Source of the DNA: Pontibacter russatus
GTDB taxonomy: Bacteria; Bacteroidota; Bacteroidia; Cytophagales; Hymenobacteraceae
Length of the DNA: 64,000 bases
Assembly: GCF_009931655.1 (NCBI RefSeq)
Contig: NZ_CP047984.1
Location: forward strand, 3,551,001 to 3,615,000
Reading direction: 5' to 3'
Of the stretch, positions 26,683 through 34,947 are shown piece by piece; position 1 is the stretch's first letter; each line of letters opens with the position of its first letter. A model generated the notes under the pieces. That model was not told the DNA's origin. It did no database searches and saw only the letters and a program-made list of their open reading frames with translations. Both the position numbers and the translations under genes were made by a program.

Positions 26683-27603
26683 ATGAAAGCGAAATCAGTA
26701 CTCGAAGTTATCGGCAACACGCCGCATGTGCGCATCAACAGGCTCTTCGGCGATAGGAACGTGGAGGTGTGGATGAAGCAGGAGCGGGCCAACCCAGGCG
26801 GCAGCATCAAAGACCGCATCGCGCTGGCCATGATTGAAGACGCGGAGCGCAAGGGCCTGCTGAACGAAGACAGCGTGATCGTGGAGCCGACCTCCGGCAA
26901 CACCGGCGTGGGCCTGGCGATGGTGGCCGCGGTAAAAGGCTATCAGGTGGTGCTGGTGATGCCGGAGTCGATGTCGATTGAGCGCCGCCGCCTGATGGCC
27001 GCCTATGGCGCCAAACTGGAGCTGACGCCGCGCGAGAAGGGCATGAAAGGCTCGATAGCCCGCGCCCAGGAGATACTGCAGGAAAACGACAAGGCCTGGA
27101 TGCCCATGCAGTTCGACAACGAGGCCAACACGCAGATCCATATCGACACCACCGCCCAGGAGATCCTCGACGACTTCCCCGAAGGGCTGGATTATATCAT
27201 CACCGGCGTGGGCACGGGGGGGCACATCACGGCAGTGGCCAAAGTGCTGAAGGGCCGCTTCCCGAACCTGAAGGTGTTTGCGGTAGAGCCTTCTGCCTCG
27301 CCTGTGCTGAGCGGCGGACAGCCCGGACCGCACCCGATACAGGGCGTGGGCGCCGGCTTTATCCCTTCCATCATGGATACCACTTTACTTGATGGCGTGA
27401 TTCAGGTAAACGCCGATGACGCGTTTGACTACACCCGGCGCGCTGCCCGCGAGGAAGGTCTGTTTGTGGGCATCTCCTCGGGCTCGTCGCTGGCGGCCGT
27501 GGCGCAGAAAATAGAGGAGGGCGTACCCGAAGGCTCCCGTATCCTCACCTTCAGCTATGACACCGGCGAGCGCTACCTCTCCGTAGAGGGATTGTTTGTG
27601 TAG
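26683..27603 (+). CDS. cysK: Cysteine synthase (O-acetylserine sulfhydrylase)
   Basis: 306 residues, the usual length. Near residue 43, [11 protein letters not shown] holds the Lys that forms the Schiff base with [15 protein letters not shown] binds the substrate carboxylate. [18 protein letters not shown] is the PLP phosphate loop. [20 protein letters not shown] is typical of the CysK branch. It converts O-acetylserine and sulfide to cysteine in the cytoplasm, following cysE, with which it forms the cysteine pathway. It is probably co-transcribed with cysE, since no terminator lies in the 143-bp gap. A terminator follows at 27623. Confidence 0.93.
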   Translation: MKAKSVLEVIGNTPHVRINRLFGDRNVEVWMKQERANPGGSIKDRIALAMIEDAERKGLLNEDSVIVEPTSGNTGVGLAMVAAVKGYQVVLVMPESMSIERRRLMAAYGAKLELTPREKGMKGSIARAQEILQENDKAWMPMQFDNEANTQIHIDTTAQEILDDFPEGLDYIITGVGTGGHITAVAKVLKGRFPNLKVFAVEPSASPVLSGGQPGPHPIQGVGAGFIPSIMDTTLLDGVIQVNADDAFDYTRRAAREEGLFVGISSGSSLAAVAQKIEEGVPEGSRILTFSYDTGERYLSVEGLFV

Positions 27604-27622
27604 CGCCCATGATTTTGTATTG

Positions 27623-27670
27623 AAACCGCCTCCTGTGATATATGGCCTATATATAGCAGGAGGCGGTTTT
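27623..27670 (+). terminator. Terminator with TATATA in the loop
   Basis: Arms AAACCGCCTCCTG (27623-27635) and CAGGAGGCGGTTT (27657-27669) are perfect, and a T follows. The 21-nt loop contains ATATATGG and CTATATATAG, which can pair further. It ends the cysE-cysK unit. Confidence 0.8.
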
Positions 27671-27800
27671 GCGTCAGGGGTGAATCAATCCTATCGTCCT
27701 GCAAACATACCCACACTTCCCTCCTCGGAGCAGTTAGGGGTAATATATAGCGTATACCCCCTGTTCCGGCAGCAGCTGTGCTTTCAGCTTCCATGTCCTC

Positions 27801-27957
27801 GTAGGGACAGGTCGCGACCTGTCCGAATCGTTCCCGAACCAATCTGAATCAGGATTTACAGAATTGGAAGGATGACCAGGATTGGCTGTTGTGGTATCAG
27901 CTGTTCCTGTTTCATCTTTCGGCCATCGCGTGGACAGGTCGCGACCTGTCCCTACCA
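27801..27957. repeat. Inverted pair of GGACAGGTCGCGACCTGTCC palindromes
   Basis: The 20-bp palindrome occurs at 27805-27824 and 27932-27951. The first copy is preceded by GTAGG and the second is followed by CCTAC, so the copies are inverted relative to each other. Between them lies AT-rich sequence with words such as AATCAGGATTTACAGAATTGG, another known Bacteroidota intergenic pattern. It is non-coding and resembles REP/MITE-like elements. The 473-bp gap 27604-28076 contains only this and the preceding terminator. Confidence 0.75.
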
Positions 27958-28076
27958 GACAAAGGCCAGGTGCCAAACAGTAAAACTCTCCTGAGAATTT
28001 ATGGGAAGGAAAAGGCCGGAGGCTCGCGCTAAAGGATTTATTACAGTGGCACTGCCATATATAGCACTCCAGCCAG

Positions 28077-28853
28077 TCAATCCCCGGCCACCAGCGCCGT
28101 CATGCGCCACCGGCCCTGTGCATCCTGGTTGAAGATGGCGCGGTAGCCCACGGGGCTGTGCATGTCGGTGTGGTGTATGTATCCGCTCAGTTGCCCGTCC
28201 GGCGTCTGCACATACCACCATTCTTTCCGGGCGGCGGCCTCGCCCTGCGGGTAGGATTTAGAGTAGTCTGCCTGCAGGATGATGCGGTCGAGGGAGCAAA
28301 CCGCGGCGGCGTTGGCGGCGGGCTGCTCCCGCAGGATGGCCCCGGCCCGCGTGACGGCCACGTGCGTGAACGCGTCCAGCGAGTCGGGCCAGTTGCTGTA
28401 CACGTAGGGGAGGGCATATAGCTTTTGGTTGCCGCCAGCCATATAGCCGCCGCGGAGGCGCAGCAGGTTGTCGAGCAGCAGCCATATCTCCGAGGTGGCG
28501 TTCTCGGGATGCCACTGCCTGCTGAAGGCATCCCAGCCGCCGGTGCCGCCAAAGCTGGTTCTGATGCCTGGGTCGAGAAGGGCTTGCAACTGTGGCGCAT
28601 CCTGGGTTTGTACCGCCTCGTGCAGGTGCTGCAGGTAATTGCGCAGGCTGGTGTCGGCTACCGCCTGCTCCGGAGGCAGCAGGAGCGGGGCTGTGGTGGT
28701 GCAGGCGGGCACGGGTTCCGGGGCCAGGGCCGTGGAGTCCGGGGCTTCGGGCTGGCTTCCGGCGCTGGTGGCGCTGCCCAGTTCTGAGCGCCGCTCGTTG
28801 CAGGACGTCAGGCAGCTTAGGCCGAGGCTAAGGGCAAACAGTAGCTTTTTCAT
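28077..28853 (-). CDS. Lipoprotein with C-terminal SH3-like domain
   Basis: 258 residues. Lipoprotein signal with lipobox LSCLTSC at residues 12-18. A Pro/Ala/Ser-rich linker runs to about residue 65 (SQPEAPDSTALAPEPVPAC). A helical segment (LRNYLQHLHEAVQTQDAPQL) follows. The last 100 residues have the pattern of a bacterial SH3-like domain (GAILREQPAANAAAVCSL, KEWWYVQTPDGQLSGYIHH). Such domains bind peptidoglycan or peptides in the periplasm. No neighbour suggests a pathway. The domain call is by pattern only. Confidence 0.7.
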   Translation of the reverse strand: MKKLLFALSLGLSCLTSCNERRSELGSATSAGSQPEAPDSTALAPEPVPACTTTAPLLLPPEQAVADTSLRNYLQHLHEAVQTQDAPQLQALLDPGIRTSFGGTGGWDAFSRQWHPENATSEIWLLLDNLLRLRGGYMAGGNQKLYALPYVYSNWPDSLDAFTHVAVTRAGAILREQPAANAAAVCSLDRIILQADYSKSYPQGEAAARKEWWYVQTPDGQLSGYIHHTDMHSPVGYRAIFNQDAQGRWRMTALVAGD

Positions 28854-29796
28854 CGTCAGGTTATATATAACGTGCCGGCAGCAGGTGCCTAGCGCAAAGT
28901 CTCTGTCCTTACGTGAAACGGGAGTTGGAGAGGCGAATGCTGCCGGAAATTAATAGCTCCCGGACTTTGCCGCGTTTACGGAAGCGCCGCGCAGGATATA
29001 AACCGGGCATAACCTTAGCATAATTCACGGCGACGCTTTATATTAACGCTACGGCTCAGGCAGGCCAGACAAAGCTGGCAGCCCTGTACTTTTCTTTCAG
29101 CTCCATTACCGTTCAGAGAACTTCGGATTAATATATGGCTTTAAGAGCTTGCTTGAAATTCATCTTTTGCGCTGCAAATTTCCTGTAAAGGAACCTGGCT
29201 TCATGCTTTTTGCGCCCCATAACGCTGCTATGAAGCTCAAAAACCACCTCGCCAGAACCATGGGAAAATAAAAGTTGCAGGCTATATATGATTTGAGGAA
29301 AAACCTAAAGCAAAAAGGTAAAAGGCGAAGAACAGGAACCATTATAAATAATAACATGAACTGAATAAATAACTCTATATCAGCCTTTTTAAACGATAGA
29401 GTTATATACAGGAAGAAACACCTCAACTTCAGCACGGAGTGAAAGCTCTTCCAGTTTTTCCTTGAAGCGCCTTGTAAGTGTTGCGGTGCCGAACGCAGAG
29501 AGGCAGCCCGCAGCGGAGCGAGGGCAGCTTCACTTACACAGCGCTGAGAGGGAAAACGAGGCCTCTCGGCCTGAGAGCACCAAAGCAAACTATAGAACTT
29601 AAATTAGTGAAGCCGGAGGGATGAGCTGTAGAGAGCAGCATAAGCAAAACAATCCCCAAGTTCACGCTTAAATATGGCTTCTGTTCTTGCTAAGAACTCA
29701 AAGCAACTTCACCAGTTACCCCAAAACGCATACCGTTAAGGCAGAGCCGGAGGGGCTTATATATCACCCTTGTATACATAACACTACATTCAAAGA
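28854..29796. other. Long intergenic region (about 940 bp) without a convincing gene
   Basis: Composition alternates between GC-rich blocks (28960-29060, 29440-29580) and AT-rich blocks (29280-29420). A minus-strand open frame of about 140 codons at 29160-29588 is not protein-like: its start half is low-complexity Ala/Arg/Ser/Leu from the structured block at 29467-29544. Short words recur, such as GCCGGAGGG at about 29612 and 29747. TATATA sites occur at about 28862, 29131, 29281 and 29758. This may be a gene graveyard or hold an unrecognised RNA. Confidence 0.5.
29467..29544. repeat. GC-rich inverted-repeat element, possible structured RNA
   Basis: The outer arms GCGCCTTGTAAGTG (29467-29480) and CACTTACACAGCGC (29531-29544) pair at 12 of 14 positions. 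The interior (TTGCGGTGCCGAACGCAGAG onwards) is GC-rich with further short complementarities (GGCAGCCCGC, GAGGGCAGC). A block at 61438-61520 has the same opening TTGCGGTG(T)CCGAA. It could be a dispersed non-coding repeat or a small RNA; it has no match I can name. Confidence 0.4.
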
Positions 29797-31950
29797 ATGA
29801 AACGACTTCTCCTGCCCGTCCTTGTCATAGTTATTCTGGTTGCCGGGCTGCTGCTGTGGGCGCCATGGGCAGATGCCCCCGCTGCGTCCGAACTCTCTGC
29901 CTCAGGGCGGGACTGGCGCGAATACCAGGGCGGGCCCGGGCGGAACCAGTACTCCACACTAAACCAGATTACCCCCGCTAACGTGCAGCAATTGGAGATG
30001 GCCTGGCAGTACCATACCGGCGACACGGGCCAGATACAGTGTAACCCGATTATTGTGAACGGGGTGCTCTTTGGCATGACGGCCACCACACAGCCTTTCG
30101 CGGTAGAGGCGGCCACAGGAAGAGAAATCTGGCGGAAGCGGGCGGAAGGCGCGAATGATTTAAGCACGAGCCGCGGCCTGGTGTACTGGGAGAAGGGCGA
30201 AGACAAGCGCATCCTGTACACCAGCGGCGAGTGGCTCTACGCCGTGGAAGCCGCCACCGGGAAGCCTGTCGCGGCATTCGGGGAAAATGGCCGCACCAGC
30301 CTGAAAGCAGGGCTCGGGGAAACAGCCGCGAAGAAGATGGTGATCTCCAACACGCCCGGCACCGTCTACGAAGACCTCATCATCATGCCGCTGCGGGTGT
30401 CAGAAGGTTCAGATGCTTCTTTAGGGCATGTTCAGGCGTTCAATATCCGAACCGGAGAACTGGCCTGGGCTTTCCACACCATTCCGCAGCCGGGCGAGTA
30501 CGGCTACGACACCTGGCCGAAAGATGCCTACAAGAACACGGAAGTGGGCGCTGGCAACAACTGGGCGGGCATGGCTGTGGACCGTGAAAGGGGCATCGTG
30601 TATGTCCCGACCGGCTCGGCCGCCTTCGATTTCTACGGGGGCAACCGCAAGGGCAGCAACCTTTTCGCCAACACCCTCCTGGCCCTCAACGCCAAAACCG
30701 GCGAGCGCATCTGGCACTACCAACTGGTGCATCACGACATTCTGGACCGCGACCCGCCCGCGCCGCCCAACCTGGTGACCATTACCCGCAACGGCAAGAA
30801 AGTGGACGCGGTGGCCCAGGTAACCAAGCAGGGCTATGTCTTTGTGTTCGACAGGGAAACGGGAGAGCCGCTCTTCCCGATTGAGGAACGGCCGGTGCCG
30901 GCATCCGATATACCGGGCGAAGAGGCGTGGCCTACGCAGCCTTTCCCCACCAAGCCTGCGCCCTATGCCCGGCAAAAGTTTACCGAAGCGGATATCAGCC
31001 CCTATGCGGAGAACCGGGAAGAGCTCGTGAAGCAATTACGGAACAGCCGCTCCGAAGGGCCTTTTACACCGCTTAGCGCTAACGGGACTGTCATATACCC
31101 CGGCCTGGACGGTGGCGCTGAATGGGGCGGGGCTGCCGCCGACCCGGAAGGCATCCTGTACCTGAACAGCAGCGAGATGGCCTGGCATATAGCACTGGGT
31201 TCTTCCGTTTCTGAAGAAGAACTGGCAAGCCTGAGCCTGGGGAAACGGATGTATACCTTAAACTGCACTCCCTGCCACGGGGCCGAACGGGAGGGAAACC
31301 CTTCCAGCGGTTTTCCCTCGCTGGTGGACATCAGCAGCCGACGGGAGAGGGAGCATGTGGCCAATGTAATTACGAAGGGGAAAGGCATGATGCCCGCCTT
31401 CAGCAAGCTTTCGGAAGAGGAGAAGAAGGCGCTGGTGGGGTTCCTATATGGGGAAGAGGAGGCGCAGCCGGTGATTACCAAAGAGCCGGGGCTGGAGAAG
31501 GAAGCGAACAAAAAGCTCCCCTACCAGATTTCCGGCTATACAAAGTTTCTGGACAGCAAAGGCTACCCGGCCGTTCGTCCGCCCTGGGGCACCCTGAACG
31601 CGATTGACCTGAACACGGGCGAATATGTCTGGAAGGTTCCATATGGAGAGTACCCCGAACTGATGGCCAAAGGCATTCCACAGACGGGTGCTGAAAGCTA
31701 CGGCGGACCGGTGGTAACCGCCAGCGGCCTGTTGTTTATAGCCGGCACAAAAGACGGCAAGTTCAGGGCCTACGACAAGAAAACAGGAAAGCTGCTTTGG
31801 GAGACACAGCTTCCGGCAGCCGCTTTCGCCACGCCCAGCACCTACGAGGTAAACGGAAAGCAGTATGTGGTCATAGCCTGTGGCGGCACCAAGTTAGGCG
31901 CAGCAGGTGGAGACAGCTATGTAGCTTTTGCCCTGCCGGAGGTAGATTAG
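29797..31950 (+). CDS. Membrane-anchored PQQ-dependent dehydrogenase with inserted cytochrome c domain
   Basis: 717 residues. A single N-terminal hydrophobic helix (LLLPVLVIVILVAGLLLWAPW) anchors the protein on the periplasmic side. The beta-propeller starts at REYQGGPGRNQYSTLNQIT and has repeats such as VFVFDRETGEPLF and LNAIDLNTGEYVWKVPYG. A c-type heme motif CTPCHG near residue 490 lies in a small domain inserted before the last propeller blades, with MMPAFS giving a likely Met ligand. The likely role is oxidation of an alcohol or sugar with electrons passed from PQQ through heme to the respiratory chain. Substrate unknown; no PQQ biosynthesis genes are in the window, so the cofactor may be imported. 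Confidence 0.88.
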   Translation: MKRLLLPVLVIVILVAGLLLWAPWADAPAASELSASGRDWREYQGGPGRNQYSTLNQITPANVQQLEMAWQYHTGDTGQIQCNPIIVNGVLFGMTATTQPFAVEAATGREIWRKRAEGANDLSTSRGLVYWEKGEDKRILYTSGEWLYAVEAATGKPVAAFGENGRTSLKAGLGETAAKKMVISNTPGTVYEDLIIMPLRVSEGSDASLGHVQAFNIRTGELAWAFHTIPQPGEYGYDTWPKDAYKNTEVGAGNNWAGMAVDRERGIVYVPTGSAAFDFYGGNRKGSNLFANTLLALNAKTGERIWHYQLVHHDILDRDPPAPPNLVTITRNGKKVDAVAQVTKQGYVFVFDRETGEPLFPIEERPVPASDIPGEEAWPTQPFPTKPAPYARQKFTEADISPYAENREELVKQLRNSRSEGPFTPLSANGTVIYPGLDGGAEWGGAAADPEGILYLNSSEMAWHIALGSSVSEEELASLSLGKRMYTLNCTPCHGAEREGNPSSGFPSLVDISSRREREHVANVITKGKGMMPAFSKLSEEEKKALVGFLYGEEEAQPVITKEPGLEKEANKKLPYQISGYTKFLDSKGYPAVRPPWGTLNAIDLNTGEYVWKVPYGEYPELMAKGIPQTGAESYGGPVVTASGLLFIAGTKDGKFRAYDKKTGKLLWETQLPAAAFATPSTYEVNGKQYVVIACGGTKLGAAGGDSYVAFALPEVD

Positions 31951-32168
31951 AAGGAGAGAAGTAGGATATATGGGTAAACGGGGCTGAGTTAAGACACAAT
32001 TCAGTAGCTAAATCTGGAGCAGCTTAACTGTCAGATGATATCTTGATTATCTCACATAATCCGCAGAGAAAAATGACTATCTTTCTCCCTGCTGCCAGTC
32101 CAGATTGGTCTCCGTTTGTTCATTAGCAGCCTCAGACAACAGTCTTTTTAAATGCCATACAACAATTA

Positions 32169-32987
32169 TTAATCGAAGAACACTAACTGGACAATATGTT
32201 TAGGATGAAAAGTCCCAATAATTATGAATGGGTTATGCGAAACGTAATGATGCTTTTGCGTGGTACCTAAAAACAAGTGCAGGTCTTTCGTACATGCGAA
32301 GTTATCCATGTACTTTTTGCGAACATCTTCAACTGCCCTTGCTTCATTTCCCTCATGGCGTGCTAAGCAATTCCAGTAAAGTTGTCCAATTTCCCAATCC
32401 TCTATCATCATAGTACTCTCTTTCCCTTGGTTATCAGTTAAACGGTAAGAGAATTTGTATGGTAACTTCCGCACAACCTCCCTCTTGCCAGACGGTGTAA
32501 CTTCGAAAATGTTTAACTGCTGTAGACTGGCTAACTTTTCCTTGCTCCATTCCCGATCAACGCTCTCTACCTTGAAGTCAAGTATCTTAGTAGGCTTGAA
32601 TACAGCCAGTGATGTACAGATATTCTTATCCTTAGATTCAGTAATCAATTCAGCTAAGTTGTAGTACACCTTTTTCAGAGCGTACTTTCTGCGCTCTTTC
32701 CACGTGTCGCCATCAGCATCAATCTTATCTACAATCTTGATTTCGCTGTCGTGCGTAACAGGTCTAAAGCTCTCAGGTCTAAAATCCTTTTCATTCTTAA
32801 CAAGGTCAACCTCTACCCACTGATATTTCTGATATTGCTGTTCATAAGGCTTCTGCCGGAACTGCATAGGATAAATCCTTACCCAAGTCCCGTCTTCTTG
32901 GAAACCAGCAGTGCACACCAGTTCATCATACTTACTTGATATTGTCGGGTAAGTTTTAACGGCTATCAGGACCTTCGTTAGTGCCAT
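32169..32987 (-). CDS. Conserved hypothetical protein, partner of DUF488 gene
   Basis: 272 residues, encoded in DNA clearly richer in AT than the flanking genes. The N-terminus TKVLIAVKTYPTISSKYDELVCTAG, then WVRIYPMQFR and YQKYQWVEVDLV, and later FLGTTQKHH before the end HIVQLVFFD, suggest a beta-rich fold. I recognise this as a protein type that recurs beside DUF488 genes in accessory regions, but know no function. No catalytic triad, export signal or membrane helix is visible. The start is one base after the stop of the upstream DUF488 gene, so the two are co-transcribed and probably coupled. Signs of transfer: composition and position beside a tRNA gene. Confidence 0.75.
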   Translation of the reverse strand: MALTKVLIAVKTYPTISSKYDELVCTAGFQEDGTWVRIYPMQFRQKPYEQQYQKYQWVEVDLVKNEKDFRPESFRPVTHDSEIKIVDKIDADGDTWKERRKYALKKVYYNLAELITESKDKNICTSLAVFKPTKILDFKVESVDREWSKEKLASLQQLNIFEVTPSGKREVVRKLPYKFSYRLTDNQGKESTMMIEDWEIGQLYWNCLARHEGNEARAVEDVRKKYMDNFACTKDLHLFLGTTQKHHYVSHNPFIIIGTFHPKHIVQLVFFD

Positions 32988-32988
32988 T

Positions 32989-33873
32989 CTATATGTGGTT
33001 GATTGGAAATGAGGACTTAGGTCTCCCCGCTACGGCTTCCGCCAGATGCATGCGATGGCACTGGCAAATGTTAGCCTCAAAACAGGTTAACGCCACTCTT
33101 TTATACTTTGATAGTAAATCTACTATATTTTCCTGAACTGATACAGTACTACTTAGATTTTTACTTTTGTATATGGAGAAGAGTTTGTCGTAGTCCGCTT
33201 GACTGTTCAGCTCTTGCCGCTGGCTGGAATCAATACCAACTTCCGGAAAGTGAACGTAATGTATTCCCACATTCTCACAGTACTTGCGCAGTTGTGCTTT
33301 CGAGAAGCCGAACTTCTGGCTTAGAGGGTTTTTGCGCACATCGACAAGGACCTTAACGTCATGTCTGATAAGCCTGTTCAGGTATTCTTCTAAGGAGATA
33401 CCTTCATAACCAATTGTGAACAAGATTGTGGCGTCACTCGCAGGTCTTGCTTCATGGACCCGGCTCACATCTTCTACGGGTAATATGTCTGTCAGTATCT
33501 CGCTGTTGATTGCGTAGTATGGGAAGTTTATATAGGTGTGCTTGGTTAGGGACTTGTGCCCCATCTTACCATATAGAGCCTTAATATTTAATAACAGCTT
33601 CTGGTCAGCGTCCCGCAGTTGTTTTATATAATCAACTCGGTCTACCTTCATTATTGCTGTTTCTTCCTCTGCCATTATACCCTTCCTTACCATCGTCTCC
33701 ATGTCAGCTTGGACAGAAAAGGAGAAACAGCCGAACTTGTATGGTATGAAGTCATACTCCTTTTTTACTTGCTGCTGGCTAACTAAGAATAAGAGCTTAT
33801 GTAAGCGTGTCCTTTCTAAATTTCCCTCAAACAGTTGGAGCAAAGCAAGAACTAATTTTCGTCTATAGAACAT
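32989..33873 (-). CDS. DUF488 protein with N-terminal winged-helix-like domain
   Basis: 294 residues. Residues about 1-75 (LLQLFEGNLERTRLHKLLFLV, then FIPYKFGCFSFSVQADMETM) resemble the small helical domain of Panacea/SocA or YwgA-like proteins, where Lys-Leu-Leu-Phe is followed by a tyrosine-lysine-x-Gly turn. Residues about 150-285 are DUF488: TIGYEGISLEEYLNRL, VLVDVRKNPLSQKFGFSK, then CFEANICQCHRMHLAEAV. The conserved Arg-Lys-Asn-Pro and Cys-x-Cys-His suggest a catalytic or metal site. The start codon lies just 5 bp downstream of TACCTTTG, a perfect -7 box (33878-33885, minus strand), so the message may be leaderless. Role unknown; an accessory, perhaps defence-related, function is inferred. 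Confidence 0.8.
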   Translation of the reverse strand: MFYRRKLVLALLQLFEGNLERTRLHKLLFLVSQQQVKKEYDFIPYKFGCFSFSVQADMETMVRKGIMAEEETAIMKVDRVDYIKQLRDADQKLLLNIKALYGKMGHKSLTKHTYINFPYYAINSEILTDILPVEDVSRVHEARPASDATILFTIGYEGISLEEYLNRLIRHDVKVLVDVRKNPLSQKFGFSKAQLRKYCENVGIHYVHFPEVGIDSSQRQELNSQADYDKLFSIYKSKNLSSTVSVQENIVDLLSKYKRVALTCFEANICQCHRMHLAEAVAGRPKSSFPINHI

Positions 33874-34036
33874 GAGACAAAGGTACTATCCCAGTTCAGT
33901 AATACTACTCTCCGATATTGAATTAAAACTAAGCACTAGCGGACGAGCAGATTGCTCGCTATGCGCTCCGGGACGGCAATATGTGGTTTAGGCATAGTTA
34001 TGGTCCGCAGTGGAATACAGCAATACATAAAAGTCT
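33874..34036. promoter_or_regulatory. Upstream region of the DUF488 cassette
   Basis: On the minus strand TACCTTTG (33878-33885) matches the Bacteroidota -7 consensus TAnnTTTG. No TTG was found 21 bp further upstream. The rest of the segment up to the repeat cluster at 34037 has no recognisable feature. Confidence 0.4.
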
Positions 34037-34211
34037 CCAACTGGCGCAAGAGTTCCCCCAACTGGCGCAAGTGTTAAGCGAAGCGTCACTTGTGCCGGAA
34101 TATGATAGCAAGTCTTCAGACTTGCGGAGACAGCAGGCGGTAAACGCAAGTCTGAAGACTTGCCGGTATTGTTAGTCACAAGCCTCGCTGGGCCAAGACT
34201 TGCGCCAGTTG
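34037..34211. repeat. Nested inverted-repeat cluster
   Basis: CCAACTGGCGCAAG occurs at 34037-34050 and 34058-34071, and its complement CTTGCGCCAGTTG at 34199-34211. Inside, GCAAGTCTTCAGACTTGC (34108-34125) and GCAAGTCTGAAGACTTGC (34146-34163) are exact reverse complements of each other, and each is itself a near-palindrome. The whole can fold as one long structure. It is non-coding, of REP/MITE type. It separates the DUF488 cassette from the GIY-YIG/tRNA module. Confidence 0.8.
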
Positions 34212-34317
34212 AGACAGCGTTCCATTTGAAGAGAAGCAGGGTGCAAGGCTGCCATCAATAAGAAGGTCCTGCAAAAAAAGCACTTACCAGTTTTGTTTTT
34301 CTACTCCTAGATTATCA

Positions 34318-34394
34318 GATTAACAATATCGGAGTCGAACCAATAACATTCCCGAAAGCCTTCGGGACGCTTTATCCGGCTGAGTTAATCAGCC
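34318..34394 (-). pseudogene. Degenerate tRNA-Ala copy with palindrome in place of the anticodon arm
   Basis: Read on the minus strand, GATTAACTCAGCCGG matches the D-arm of the intact tRNA-Ala at 34661-34734, and GGTTCGACTCCGATATT (34325-34341) is identical to its T-arm over 17 bp. The anticodon arm is replaced by TCCCGAAGGCTTTCGGGA (complement of 34350-34367). The acceptor ends do not pair. The 5' part overlaps and supplies the last codons and stop of the GIY-YIG gene. Confidence 0.7.
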
Positions 34395-34623
34395 ATTCTA
34401 TATACTTGCGGCTCTTCTTGTTCTTTATTTGAGTCTCGCGCTGCGTGGCGGTAGATCGGGCTTCGAATGTTTCGGTGTGTTTCAACACCCAGGGGACACC
34501 GGCTTTTGTTGATTTGTTTCTGCCCGCATTGTGTTGCTCTAAACGAACTTCCATATCCTGGCAACTGCCAATATAGTAGCGATCGAGCTTTTCGGAGTAG
34601 AGGATGTAGGTATAGAAGGGCAT
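34372..34623 (-). CDS. Small GIY-YIG nuclease-superfamily protein
   Basis: 83 residues, a minimal GIY-YIG domain. FYTYILYSEKLDRYYIGSCQ gives the two signature strands (YIL for GIY, YIG for YIG). R27 in VRLEQHN is the expected catalytic Arg, and TQRETQIKNKK contains the catalytic Glu. The stop lies inside a degenerate tRNA-Ala copy: the last residues, WLINSAG, are read from tRNA D-arm sequence. The gene begins directly after the T run of the terminator following the true tRNA-Ala. Such stand-alone GIY-YIG genes are frequent beside tRNA and rRNA genes in Bacteroidota; a self-mobilising or tRNA-gene-targeting role is inferred. Confidence 0.85.
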   Translation of the reverse strand: MPFYTYILYSEKLDRYYIGSCQDMEVRLEQHNAGRNKSTKAGVPWVLKHTETFEARSTATQRETQIKNKKSRKYIEWLINSAG

Positions 34624-34625
34624 AA

Positions 34626-34659
34626 AACAAAAAGAGGCAAAGCGTAATGCTTTGCCTCT
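34626..34659 (-). terminator. Terminator of tRNA-Ala, abutting the GIY-YIG start
   Basis: On the minus strand, AGAGGCAAAGC and GCTTTGCCTCT form an 11-bp stem with a 5-nt loop, followed by TTTTTG. The stem begins two bases after the tRNA 3' end, and the T run ends about 5 bp before the GIY-YIG start codon. Confidence 0.85.
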
Positions 34660-34660
34660 G

Positions 34661-34735
<75 letters not shown>

Positions 34736-34754
34736 TGTTTTTTCGGCTTTTGTA

Positions 34755-34829
34755 CTTGTGCTATCGGAGCCGATCCGCTGGCCTTCCCGAAGGCTTTCGG
34801 GACGCTCTAGCCAACTGAGCTAATCCCCC
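34755..34829 (-). pseudogene. Second degenerate tRNA-Ala-like copy
   Basis: The minus strand begins GGGGGATTAGCTCAGTTGG, nearly identical to the intact tRNA-Ala 5' half. The anticodon arm is TCCCGAAAGCCTTCGGGA (complement of 34785-34802), giving a loop of the wrong size. The T-arm is altered (GATCGGCTCCGAT) and the 3' acceptor does not pair with GGGGGAT. It is not expected to yield a working tRNA. It lies 20 bp upstream of the true tRNA-Ala. Confidence 0.75.
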
Positions 34830-34895
34830 TTGTGTGGCACAAAAATAGGGGAAAATTTTTAGAAGCAAAACATCCCGCCGAAATTTTGTGCAAAA

Positions 34896-34925
34896 GAAAA
34901 GGGGCAGCTTTTGCCGCCCCTTTTC
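34896..34925 (-). terminator. Terminator of the TonB-dependent receptor gene
   Basis: On the minus strand GAAAAGGGGC and GCCCCTTTTC form the stem around GGCAAAAGCT, followed by TTTTG. It lies 23 bp beyond the receptor stop codon (34948). A TATATA site (34934-34939) lies on the gene side. Confidence 0.8.
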
Positions 34926-34947
34926 TGCAAGTCTATATATGCTTCCG

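Noticed and set aside
29160-29588. Minus-strand open frame of about 140 codons in the long spacer
   Set aside because: The start half is translation of a GC-rich inverted repeat and the rest of AT-rich DNA. Hydrophobic stretches alone do not support a gene.
34037-34211. Possible CRISPR array because of the repeated CCAACTGGCGCAAG
   Set aside because: Only two direct copies 21 bp apart, spacing and size unlike CRISPR, and no cas genes. The arrangement is inverted-repeat, not an array.
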